DNA of 64,000 nucleotides, from contig JAYKKT010000079.1 of assembly GCA_036023115.1 (NCBI GenBank), forward strand, positions 11,709,501 to 11,773,500. Direction: 5' to 3'. The DNA comes from Brasenia schreberi. Taxonomy: Eukaryota > Streptophyta > Magnoliopsida > Nymphaeales > Cabombaceae. The notes under the pieces were generated by a model that saw only the letters and a list, made by a program, of their open reading frames with translations, had not been told where the DNA came from and ran no database searches. Made by a program: the position numbers and the translations under genes. This document shows positions 34,026-44,988 of this stretch, piece after piece (position 1 is the stretch's first letter; every line of letters begins with the position of its first letter).

Positions 34026-35183
34026 GATGCCCCTCTTTGGCCTTTTCCAAATAGATTTGGATAAGGGCAAAGATGACAAACACCCCTTTCAATGTCTCCC
34101 TTGATCTATCCATGAAGAATATGGGATCATCCCAATTTTTAGCAAAAATCTCAATTTAAAACTCTGGTAGGAGGAGATATCACGCCAAAGGGTTTTACAT
34201 GGAATCTGGTCCTAAATGGGATCATGTTCATGCAAGTACCATGCGTGGAATGCAAATGACATGGGTGTGGTGCCAAGAGTGGCGACCTCCCAAAGACCAG
34301 ATGTGGTCGAACTCTAGAGACTACTGCTCCAAGTGAGCAAAATCCTATGCTGTTCGATGTTCGATTTTCAAAATTTATTTACAAAACTATTTACAAAAGG
34401 GACAACTATCTTGAGTCTCGATCCTAAGGATCTCGAGCTCTTCGTGTTTTCTCTTGTTTGAGTCTTAACACTCGCTTATCTAGCGGAGGTTTTATAAGAA
34501 AACAAGGCATATTTCAAATTCCTATGCCTTACTCGAAACGTCGAATTCTCAAACAAGATGAAATTCAAGTAAGTAAATCCTATTTTTACTTTAGGATTCC
34601 TCGAAATGAACCATGTTTTAGCTTAGGATAAGCCAGGGATGGGAAAGAGATACCACGGTCCCTTCTGAAGCGTCCTGTGGTTTAAGGCATAGAAGGCGGA
34701 AAACTGCTCTTTTTGAGCTTTTTGGCCTCTTTTTCCTTTTTTTCCATAGAGGGTCTCCCTTTGGTAGTATTTTTTTTCTTTAATCCCTCTTTTTCATAAG
34801 AGAATCGATTTTTCTTTGGAATTCTGGTTTCTTTCTTTTGGAAAGAGACTTTGAATGGGAAATTCCCTTTATTTGGGCTTTTGTTTTCCTTTTGGAAGGA
34901 GAAGAGAAGAGGGGAGGACTTATCCCAAGCCTACACTCGATCCATTCCAGATCAGCCTATTTAGAAATAGCACGTACTACTTGCAAGTATCTTGCTATAT
35001 TGAACTAGGCCTTTCTTTGTAAGAGGAAGGATTTTGAAATGTAACCACGATTTTGAAAACTCCACTCTTTCACAAGTGCGAATTCTCTCACTTAGGGTCA
35101 CACGACTTGCCTTTGCACCTTATTCACATGTCTCAGGGCAGCTATCCCTAAGATTTTTCGAAAAATGGAATTTAATCCAGATC
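34026..35183 (-). other. A3 3' untranslated region and polypurine tract
   Basis: About 1.16 kb matching A1 21927-23098. The polypurine tract is at 34026-34038 (reverse strand AAAGAGGGGCATC). No recognisable ORF. Confidence 0.8.
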
Positions 35184-38100
35184 CTACACATGATACTTCT
35201 TTAAGTATTGAACATTGATAGGATCTGCTAAATTCCTATCTTCTACATCGATCAACCAATACGAGTTGTTCGTAGTGGTTGCTCGTACAACATAGGGTCC
35301 ATCCCAGTTGGGGCGCCACTTGCCTAGGGGGTGTGGGCCACGATGATGGATGGTTTTTAAGACCAGATCTCCCACTTCAAAGTGGTGAGGTCTCATGTGT
35401 TTGCTATAATGTCGGGCTATCCTTTGCTAGTATGCATGAGCATGATCCATGGTAAGGAGTCGCCTCTCATCTAGCAAATCTAGTTCGGTCATCCTAGCAT
35501 TCTGAAGTGTTTCTAGGGGGAGGTCGAGTGCTATGGATGTATGGAATGAATGCAGTTGAGTATGAATGGGAAGAATGGCGTTTGTGCCATAGACCAATTC
35601 GAATGGTGTGGCATTCGTGGGAGTCCGGATGGAAGTCCTATAAGCCCATAAGGCTTCATCCAACTTCTCGTGCCACGTCCTACCCTTCTCTAAGGTTTTC
35701 TCAATTATGCTAATGAGAGTCTTGTTTGTGGCTTCAGCTTGGCCGTTGCCTTGAGGGTAGTAGGGCGAGGAGAAGTGGTGAGTTATGCCATACATGTTGC
35801 ACAACTTAACCATCCGCTCGTTCTTGAATGGGGTGCCATTATCAGACACAAGGTCTCGTGGAACCCCAAATCGAGCCAAGATATTCCTCCGGATGAAAGC
35901 CACCACATGTTGCCCCATTACATTGGTTAGGGAAATGGCTTCCACCCACTTGGAGAAATACTCCGTGGCTGCTAAAATAAATCGATGCCCATTCGAGGCC
36001 TTTGGAAATATTGGGCCTACGATGTCAAACGCCCACATGGTAAATGGCCAGGGGCTGACCACGGAATGCAATGCAGATGATGGGATATGAATGGCGTGCC
36101 CATGCACTTGGCATAGATAACACTTCCTAACATGATCGTGACAATCCTTTTTCAGGGTGGACCAGAAATAACCCCCTCTAAGTATTTTCATCGCCATCAT
36201 GTTGGCATTAACATGACCTCCACATTCTCCATCGTGGAACTCGTGCATCACTATCCTAGCCTCCTCTAGGTCGATACACCTAAGCAGAATGCCGGTAAAA
36301 CTCTTTTTGTATAAGACCCCACCCAGAATGGTGTATCGGGTCGAAATCTTACGAATGAATGCCTTATCTTTGGATGTGGCATCCTCGGTGAATCCCCCAT
36401 TTTCTAAAAATTGTTTTATGTCATAAAACCAGGGTTTTTCAATAGACTCTGGGTTAGTTTGGCAAATATCCAAGTCGTGTGTGGATGGGTGGGGCGCATG
36501 CCATATTTCCAAAGATCTGGTCCCTGAAATGGGATCGACCTTCTGGGCTGAACCCAAGGAGGAGAGGGCATCGGCAATACTGTTGTCCTCTCTTCCTATG
36601 CATGTGAGTTTACACGACTGGAAGGACTCAACCAATCGAGTAGCCAACTCGTGATATGGAAGTAGTTTTTCGTTACGTACTTGCCAAATTTTCAAAACCT
36701 AGTTTACAACAAGGAGCGAATCTCCAAAGACCTTGATGCATGATGCCCCTAGAGTTTTCGAAATCCTTAAACCTTGTATGAGTGCTTCATACTCAGCTAT
36801 GTTGTTGGAACATTCGAAATCTAGGCAGATTGCTATGGGAATCTCGCCCTTTTCAGGGGAGATGAGGATGACCCTAGCGCCAGCTCCTCGTTGGTTTCGT
36901 GCCCCATCGAAGTGCATCTTCCACACTTGGTTTTCGAAAGAATTTGCCAAAATGTGGTTTTGAAAATGGTTTTGCAATATGCCTTCATCAGGCATTTCAA
37001 CAAGAGTGGGATATGCGTCCTCTAAGGGGAATTCAGCCACGTAATCTGCTAGGGCTTGCCCCTTAATGGAGATCTGGTGATGGTATTTCAGATCATACTC
37101 CATTAGAAGGAGTTGCCATTTGCCCAATCTACCCGTGAGAATGGGTTTTTCGAACAAGTGCTTGATTGGATCAAGCTTGGACACTATCCAGATCTCATGA
37201 TCTAGGAAATAGTGCCTGAATTTCTGGCAGGCCCAGACTAGGGCCAAGCATGTCTTCTCCATGGCTTGATAATTTCGTTCATAAGCCAAGAGAGTTTTCG
37301 AAATATAGTAGATGGCATACTCCTTATGGGTGTCATCCTCGTATTGAGCCAACAGGGCTCCTAAAGCATTTGCATGCACGGAGATGTATAGTAAAAGCGG
37401 TTTTCCTTGCTTTGGAGGGTTCAAAACGGGGGGATTAACCAAGTATGTCTTCAGTCTCTCGAAGGACTTCTGGCATTCGTCATCCCATAAGAATTTCGTG
37501 CCCTTCCTCAACAGTTTGTTGAAGGGTTCGCATCTAGTGGCCAGATTCGATATGAATCGGCGAACGGATTGTAACCGACCCTGGAGGCTACGGATTTGGG
37601 TGAGATTGGAGGGTGGAGCCATGTCTATGATGGCTCGACACTTAGAGGGGTCGACTTCTATTCCCCTTTGGCTCACCATAAAGCCTAGAAGCTTCCATGA
37701 TTCTACCCCAAACACACATTTTTGAGGGTTTAGCTTTACTTTGTAAAGCCTAAGCCTTTCGAAGATCTTTTGGAAACATTCGATATGAGTGCATCGGGTT
37801 TTGGATTTTGCCAAGAGATCATCTACATACACTTCTACAAGCTCATGAATTTGATCATGGAAGATCGTGGTCATGGCTCGTTGGTATGTTGCGCCGGCGT
37901 TTTTCAAACCAAAGGGCATGACTATATAGCAATACGTGCCCCATGGGGTTGTGAAGGCGGTCTTACCCTAATCTCGTGGGCTTAGTTTGATTTGATTATA
38001 GCCTGAATAGCCATCCATAAACGAAAACATTTCATGATTTGCAGTACTATCGACTATCAAATCTATGTTGGGTAAAGGATAATTATCCTTTGGAGTGGCT

Positions 38101-38958
38101 TTATTCAGGTTTCTGAAATCGATGCATATTCGAATTTTCCCATTGGTTTTTCAAACTACAACGATATTTGACAACCAATCAGAATACGCAATGGGTTTTA
38201 TAAATCCGGCTTTTAGCAGATCTTCTAAACCCTCTTTGACTTGTGTGTGTACATTCGGGTGTATTTTCCTAAGCTTCTGCTTTATGGGTTTTACACCTGC
38301 ATCTAAGGGAAGACGATGTTCGACAATGCTGGGATCTATGCCCGGCATGTCTTCATACGTCCATGCAAACACATCTAAATAGGTTCGTAGAAATGCAATG
38401 AATGCTAACTTTTCAGTTTCATGCAAGCATGTGCCTATTTTGATGGTTTTGGGATTGGAATCATCCCCTAGGTTCACCTCTATGAAATCTCCTCCTACTG
38501 ATTGGGAAGGTTTTTCAAAATCGAGAATTCTGTGAAATTCTGGGAGCTCAGAAGTGGGATCTTCCTTAAGGGGATCCACTTCCGGGCTTTGATCATTCTC
38601 GTGGGCCATAGACCCGAGGGAATTTGATGCGTGATTTTCAAAATGACCTGGTTTTGTACTTGGATTTTCAAGTGATTTCAAAACTTTTGGTCTGGCTATG
38701 CAGACGACGTTTCCTTCGAAATCCTTTTCTTTTGTCAAAGTCCTACCAGGAGCAGCTATGTACAAAATCTTTTTGGTATTTTCCAAATTTTCGATTTTTT
38801 TGGGTTTTTGTAAAACAAGAACCTTGGGAACTATACAAAGCACTCTTTTTTCGAGTTTTTGTTTTTCCATTGTTTTTGGTTTTTCTTTTTTTTTCGATTT
38901 TTTTGATTTTAAGCTTTTCAGATGTTTTTGTATTTTTAGAAAAGGGATCTTCCGTCAT
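35184..38958 (-). pseudogene. pol: A3 pol: RT, two RNase H domains, integrase (few lesions)
   Basis: The least decayed pol in the window. Start ATG at 38958; an A-run slip near 38890 shifts the frame, after which the rest lies in a single frame with four stops: TGA near 38150 (CGA in kin, after NIVVV), TAG near 37973 (CAG), TAG near 36698 (CAG) and TAG near 35426. RT: YVDD in VEVYVDDLLAKSK (about 37810). RNase H 1 around 37390-37150. RNase H 2: MHFDGARNQRGAGA (about 36920) with GDSLLV. Integrase: HEFHDGECGGH, CYLCQ, DIVG, SDNGTPF and the Glu in NGQAEATNKT, all catalytic residues present. C-terminus GDLVLKTIHHRGPHPLGKW to the stop at 35184. Confidence 0.92.
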
Positions 38959-41192
38959 ACCTACAAAGGGAAAACACTACGGGTTAGACTCAGAATAGGA
39001 GATCTAAATCGTAGATTTCTTCTAAAGCAGGTTCCGGGGCACCCTTGACCCAGGTGGTCACAGGGGGTGGCTCCGGCGGTATTCGGGGAGTATAGCCGAT
39101 CCCATATCGGCTTGGATTGGCCCTAGGAAGGATGGGCTCTAGGAGACCCTGGTTCTGTGCCCCTAGACTCTTGTAGGGCGTGTAGCCCATGTTCAACAAC
39201 ATGTTCCACGACTTTTTGTTTTTTGAAAAAGTTTGATATAAGTCGTGGTCCTGGAACATGCTATCGTCCATATTGTGCTCATATGGCCTCTTGTCCAGGG
39301 GTTTTGGAAATAGGGAACGCTTGGGTCGTCTTAGAAGGGTTAGAGTCGGGAGGGGGCCTGCTTTGGGCGACCCCTTCACACATACAACCTTCCTAGGGTT
39401 GTTCAACACGAGCCGAGGTGGCTCAACCATAATTTGCCCCAGGTTAGCCTCATGGGCCTGGAAGCTTGATAAACAAGGGGAGTTTATGATCCCCTGAAGC
39501 TGTGGGTGACTCTCACCTAGGATCACTACGACCTGGTCCCTAAAAGGGATCTTGACACACCTGTGGAAGGTGGATGGCACAGCGCACAAACTGTGTATCC
39601 AGGGCCTTCCGAGCAACAGGTTATAATGGGGGTGGATGTCCAAGACATGGAATACCCCCGTGTTCTCGATCCCTCCCGTTTCCATTGGGAGTTCGATGGA
39701 TCCTAAAGGTCTAGACGCATTCCCATCGTATCCAGTGATAACGATGGGGCTTGGGTTCACTGAAGTCAAGGTGACTCCGATTTTGTACGCCACATGAAGT
39801 GGAAGGGTGTTGAGCCCTACTCCACCATCGACTAGGCACCTGTCCAGAGAGTGGTTGTTTAGAACCACCTCGATATGCAGGGCTTGGTTATGGGTTTCGT
39901 AGGGTCTATCTACATCATCTTCCGAGAAAGTGATGGGCGATTTTGCTCCTAATAAAGCCACTTGGACAGACAAGGATTCCAGACTTATGTTCGAATCAAC
40001 CTTGGCCCTTTCTAGAATTTTCTCTAATACAAGTCTATGCCTAGGCGAGGTTTTTATAAGCTCTAAGATAGACATGTGAATAGGAATCTTTGAAAGGTGG
40101 TTTTCGAAGTCATAAGGATTCAGGATGACTTTGTCCTTATCTGCTTTTGGCAGAACACTAGGGATACATGCTTTTGAGGGGCCAGGCACACTGACCACCT
40201 TTTGAGCACCTTGAAGGTGTGGGGGTTGATAGATCCTCCCGGATCTAGTGACTTCCCCCACGACCAGCTTAGGGTTCGCGCTAACTTTGGCTCTAAGGAT
40301 GAGCTAAGGAGAACCTTGGATTTTTAAAACTGGTTTTACCGGGGATTCCACTTTTGGTGGTCCCCGAATGACGACTCGGGCGGGCTTCTTGTATAGTACA
40401 AGAATGGGCGCACAAGTAGGTCGACCAGGTTCTGGTTTTTGCGCTAGTTCCTTGGAAATGGTGAGGGTACATACCTCCTTTCCTTTCCCACTGCCACTGG
40501 CGTGTTTGGGAAAGGGTTCCTTGAAGATAGCTTGAAGTGGCTCAGGTTCCGCAGTGACCTGGAGCCGGCCTTCTGCTATCAAGTTCTCAATTTTATTTAA
40601 GAGGGAGAAGCAGCGTTTAGTATCATGGCCTTTGAGCCGATGATACTTACAAAATCGGTTTAAATACCCCCCTTTGGAAGTGACTCCTTCGGGGATTTCA
40701 GGGAGTTCTATCATGCCCTGGGCAAGTAGGAGGTCTAGGACCTCCGACACAGGTTGCCCCAGCGGAGTGTACTCCAGTTTTTCAACCGGTTTTTGAAAAT
40801 TTCGCTCCCTCTTATTTTCTAACTTTTCGAAATTTTTGGAAGTGCCTGCCACGCCTGGATCCACCCGGACATTGGTGATTTTATGGGGCTTTGCCCCTTT
40901 GTCCATCGTGGGTAGCCCGTATGTGATGGGCTTTTCCAAGCGGGTTTTCGGAACGGCACTTCCTTTCCACAAGTGATCGTATGTCCCTTTTCGCAAGTTG
41001 GTTTCGAAAAGAGAGGCCTTTTTGATCAACTTATGGAAAGTTGAGATCTCATGGAGCGAGAGAAGGGTTTTTCACTCGCTTTTAAAGTTATCCAGGATGA
41101 GCATTACTGCGCATCCTTCGGATATGGGCTCTCGCACTTGGCCCATAAGCGACCTCCATCTTATAATGAAGGCATGTACGTCTTCGTTCATG

Positions 41193-41197
41193 CCTTG
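41193..41197 (+). repeat. S1 target-site duplication, left copy
   Basis: CCTTG directly before TGTAGACACC; the second copy is at 44187-44191. Gag codons on either side (KQG and GMNED) join correctly when S1 and one copy are removed. Confidence 0.93.
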
Positions 41198-42869
41198 TGT
41201 AGACACCGAAAATTTTCACTTACGGGTTCTCAGGCCTGAAGTGAACATTTTCGCAATCTACATTCGCTTTATGGGCATGCCAGCTAGTTTACTTTAACTA
41301 GCAAAGTATGTTTTGAAAATAATCTGATTTTTGAAAGGCGATTGTAGGCAAGCGGGATTTTTACGTCGGAGACCTTCTTGCACCGATGCGCAAGGGTCAG
41401 TCTGTATGCTTAGAGACTTCGTTTTGAAAACAAGTTTAACTCAACATATATTTTGAATGAAGAAGTGTTTTAAAACCTTTAAAAACCATGCATTTGGGCG
41501 ATTTTGATTTTGTAAGGGTTGGACGACCCTAAGTCTTTCAAATTTTAATCTACTTAGGCACGATGGGCGTGCATCGAAATAGCCTAAGTCTTGGCGTGTT
41601 TGCAGGATTGATTCGGGTTTGTACGATTTTCAGATTTTAGATCACGTGGATTTGCACGTGCCTAAGTCTTTCTTTTTATCCCTCTATGGGCCACCTAGGT
41701 GTGTGTTATGAACACTCCACTACATGGGGCGAATTTTGAGCGGGAGTACGAGGCTTGCTTTGATGCAATATGCGTCCTACCTCGTGGTATGGTGTAGATG
41801 CAATGCAAACTTACGCAACTCCAAAGGGAAAACCCGAATTTAAAAGACAATGCCGAAGGGAAATTGCCGAAGGGAAATAACCGAAGGGAAATGACTTGTA
41901 AAGTAAATAGCGGAAGGGGAAATATGGCTATATCTTAAGAGCGGAAAGGCTCAATTGTGTAAGTGTGTGTCGTGTATATATTGAAAGACAACGCACACGA
42001 CTTGAACCTTAAAACCCGAATCTTAAAGACATAGCCGAAAGAAATACTTTATATAGAGTATATGTAGGGGCCCTTACTTGGGTCTTGCAAATAAGAGCGA
42101 AGGCTCAATGTGTGTGCGTGCTTGAATTGAAAGACTTACACACACGACATGAAATGAAACCCAAATATAAATTGCAGTATGCCTTGACTAAGGTCTTGGG
42201 AGTAAGAGCGAAGGCTCAATGTGTTTGCGTGTGGGAATGTAAAGACAACTCACACGACATAAATGAAACCCAAATATAACTGCAATAAGGCCTTTACTAA
42301 GGTCTTGGGAGTAAGAGCGAAGGCTCCATGTGTGTGCGTGTGGAAAATGGAAAGACAACACACACGACTTAATTAAAAACCCCCTTGACTTAAAATATAT
42401 AAATCTAACTATATATTAAGGGCTTGTTGGGCCCGTGTGTGTGTGCAAGAAGTGTACGACTAAGAGCGGAAAGGCTCAAGTGCGCGTGTTTGTGGGTGTG
42501 TCAAACCACGTTATTACAATCGGGGGGAGACGAGGCTCCTTTACTACAACCCCGTATCAAAATTTAATTGAATATAAAGCAAGTTAATGTAATAGACCAA
42601 GTTTAGACACTTACAAATAGCTGGTCCATGTTCAACTTGCTTACACGTGGGCTCACGGTTCACCTTGGGCAGCCAAGAGGGGGTTATCCTAGGTGGCTTT
42701 GAGGGAGGTTCTATGAGGCACGGTTAGGGTCTTAGGGGAACTAAGGTTGGGCCAAGACGGGGGTTGTGTAGGGTCTGTCCTAGGGTCTATCCTAGGGTGC
42801 AGTTCACGGCCAGGGTGCAGGTTAGGTCGGCAGGAAGGTGGTCAAGTCAGCAGGGAGGTGGTCGGGTCG

Positions 42870-43145
42870 GCAGGAAGCAGTCGGGTGGCTGGCACGGTCG
42901 TTGGACGCCTGGCGCAGCAGACGGGCACCTGACGTGGCTGCAGTGGCGCGGGGCGCGCTGTGGCGCAGGACGCGCTGTGGCGCAGGACGCGCTGCGGCGC
43001 GGGGTGTGCAGGCAGCCAAGGGGCGCGCGGCAGGAAGCAGGGCGCGGTGTGCTGCGGGGCGCGCTGTGGCGCGTGGCGCGGCAGGCAACAGGGGCACGCA
43101 GCAGCAGAAGGGGCGCGCGGCAGGCGCTGTTTGCTCACGGCCGGC
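42870..43145 (-). repeat. GC- and CpG-rich block in S1 with 17-bp repeats
   Basis: Nearly all G/C with dense CpG, containing about 2.7 copies of a 17-bp unit (CGCGCTGTGGCGCAGGA at 42954, 42971, 42988) and many looser GGCGCGC copies. The equivalent part of the B1 LTR is AGGCCTGCC-rich and not CpG-dense. The ORFs across it on both strands are compositional artefacts. Confidence 0.85.
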
Positions 43146-43519
43146 CGGGGTGAAGTTGTTGGGGTTTGTTAGGGATGGTTTGAGGCAGTTGGGGTTAGGT
43201 TAGGTCTAGTTAGGGTTCAGTTAGGGTTAGGTTGGTTCAGTTAGGGTTAGGTTCAGTTAGGGTTAGGTAGGTTCGAACCTAGGCTAGGTCGGGGGTTAGG
43301 TTTACCTCTTGGAGCCGGTCCTTCATGGCTTGAGCCCACGTCTCCATGGTTGCAGCCTCTTGGTCCAACCCACCTTTGTTGCAGCCCCTTGGTCTAGACC
43401 CACATAGCCCACATGGCTTGAACCCACCTCACCCAATGAGCCCACATGGCTAGGTCTATCACTCCCTCTCTCTCCTCCCAAATATTTGCATGAACCCTTT
43501 ACATGGACCCCCTCACCTC

Positions 43520-43527
43520 TATTTATA
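43520..43527 (-). promoter_or_regulatory. TATA box of solo LTR S1
   Basis: The reverse strand reads TATAAATA within CTCTATAAATAGAG, as in B1 (3586). The LTR may therefore still carry a usable promoter directed leftward. Confidence 0.55.
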
Positions 43528-44186
43528 GAGATTTGAGGTGGGTCTTGGATTTGGGTTTGGGTTTGGGTTTGGATCCATACCCAAATCCAAACACTATTTG
43601 GATCTGGATATTGGATCTCAGATATTTTGAGATCCGTATCCGATCCAAACCCAATATTTTTATGGATACGGATCTGGATATTTTGGTCCATATCCGATTC
43701 AATCCAAACACTATTTGGATCCAATCCAAATCCAAACACTATTTGGATCGACCCAAACACTATTTGGATTGGCCCAAATCCAAACACTATTCATTACATG
43801 GATTTGGATCTGGATATTTATGGTCCAGATCCAAATCAAAATTTCTTCGGACAGTCCTTCTTGGCTTCTCGAGGCGAACGATCTGTGCGGGCACTGGCTT
43901 CATCAACGCTCCGTCTGGTGCTGGGTTTTCCCCAACTTTGTCGTCAGGACTCCGTCTCGCCGTTCTGGACTCCGTTGAGCTTTTCATCAAACGGGCTCAG
44001 CTTTCTTTTGTTTTTTTATTAGGGAGTGGCTTTTGAAGCTCTGGGCTTGAATCCTCTTCGGGCCTAGGGTCTTCTTTTGCCTTCTGTACCTGTTTTCACA
44101 TTTCAAAATAGGTCATCATTTTGGCACAAACGAGCTTTTTAATGTTTTAAGAGTTTTTGAAATATAGAAGATTTGGGGTGTTTACA

Positions 44187-44191
44187 CCTTG
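44187..44191 (+). repeat. S1 target-site duplication, right copy
   Basis: CCTTG directly after TTTACA, equal to 41193-41197. Confidence 0.93.
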
Positions 44192-44965
44192 CTTTGTATC
44201 CCTTAAGGTATTCAGAGTCGGCGTGACTTCTACGTTGTGTGCAAATCTTTGCATGAAGCAGTTCGCTAACTCTTCAAAAGTAGCGAACTGGCTTAAGTCG
44301 TAGGAAGTCAGCCATTTGGCAGCTGTGCCTTTAAGGGATAGAGGAAACCAATACACCCATTTCATCGAGTCCTTTTTCTTCTTATGGGCTCGACATGAGA
44401 AAAGCTGCAAGTGAGACCTAGGGTCTCCCATGCCATCATACCGATGGAAGTTCGGTATTTCATCGTCACTGTCTGTTTCGTAATCCATAGGAAGGAAATC
44501 AAATAGGGCGTAGTTTCTTTTCTCTTTATTCTGCCCTTTCAGCAACTGCTGTAGGGCTTTACGGTCCTTTTGTGTGAAGGACTCGTGGTATTGGTTGCCT
44601 TCCATGACGGAGGCCTCTTTGTGCTTGCGAGGTTTTTCAGATTTCTTTTTAGGCCTTTGTTCACCGTTTGATGAACATGAATCGCCTACTTGAGCCTCTT
44701 GGCTGAGAGCATCGATTTTGGCCTCAAACTCCCTTCTCAAGTCCTCGATTTCATCTAGTTTTATTTTGTTTTTGAAAATCCTCCTAGAGTGAGAACTTGA
44801 TGCGCATGAGCCTTGGCTCGACACTTCACTTGGATTGGATTTTGACATGCTTTTCAAGCTTTTTCAAAATGTCCTAAGTACAAGCAAAGAAAACAAGTTA
44901 AAATGACACCTTTTACAAAATTTTTGCAAGACTTCTACTTAAAACTCGATTTTTGAAAGGCTCAC

Positions 44966-44983
44966 GTCCCACCATGCGTGCCA
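44966..44983 (-). other. A3 primer-binding site
   Basis: The reverse strand reads TGGCACGCATGGTGGGAC, five bases from the LTR end; it differs from P3 at two central positions. Confidence 0.78.
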
Positions 44984-44988
44984 ATCTC

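Larger units (their letters stand above)
41198..44186 (-). repeat. S1: solo LTR of subfamily B (2989 bp)
   Basis: The reverse strand starts TGTAAACACCCC and ends GGTGTCTACA; flanked by 5-bp duplication CCTTG; no PBS, polypurine tract or internal sequence. TATAAATA on the reverse strand, AGATCC/GGATCT-rich segment (43540-43790), AGCTA-GTAAGTG-type site near 42610, paired TTGTAATAACG-type motifs (42510-42550) and GAGC..GCTC repeats (41940-42360) place it in subfamily B. Known mechanism: recombination between the two LTRs of an inserted element. Confidence 0.95.
38984..44848 (-). pseudogene. gag-pro: A3 gag-protease pseudogene, split by solo LTR S1
   Basis: Gag starts at the ATG at 44848 and runs to RDTKQG at about 44187, where S1 begins; coding resumes at 41197 with MNEDVHAFIIRWRSL. 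Other lesions: TGA near 41071 (TTA in kin, after SE), TAG 40304-40306 (CAG), TGA 38990-38992 (CGA) just before the normal TAA at 38984-38986. The knuckle CKYHRLKGHDTKRC is intact near 40620-40660. The protease reads LVDGGVGLNTLP. Without S1 the ORF would be about 950 codons, as in P4. Confidence 0.9.

Noticed and set aside
42764..43203. Overlapping Ala/Arg/Gly-rich ORFs on both strands
   Set aside because: Product of the GC-rich repeat block; open in several frames at once with no family resemblance.
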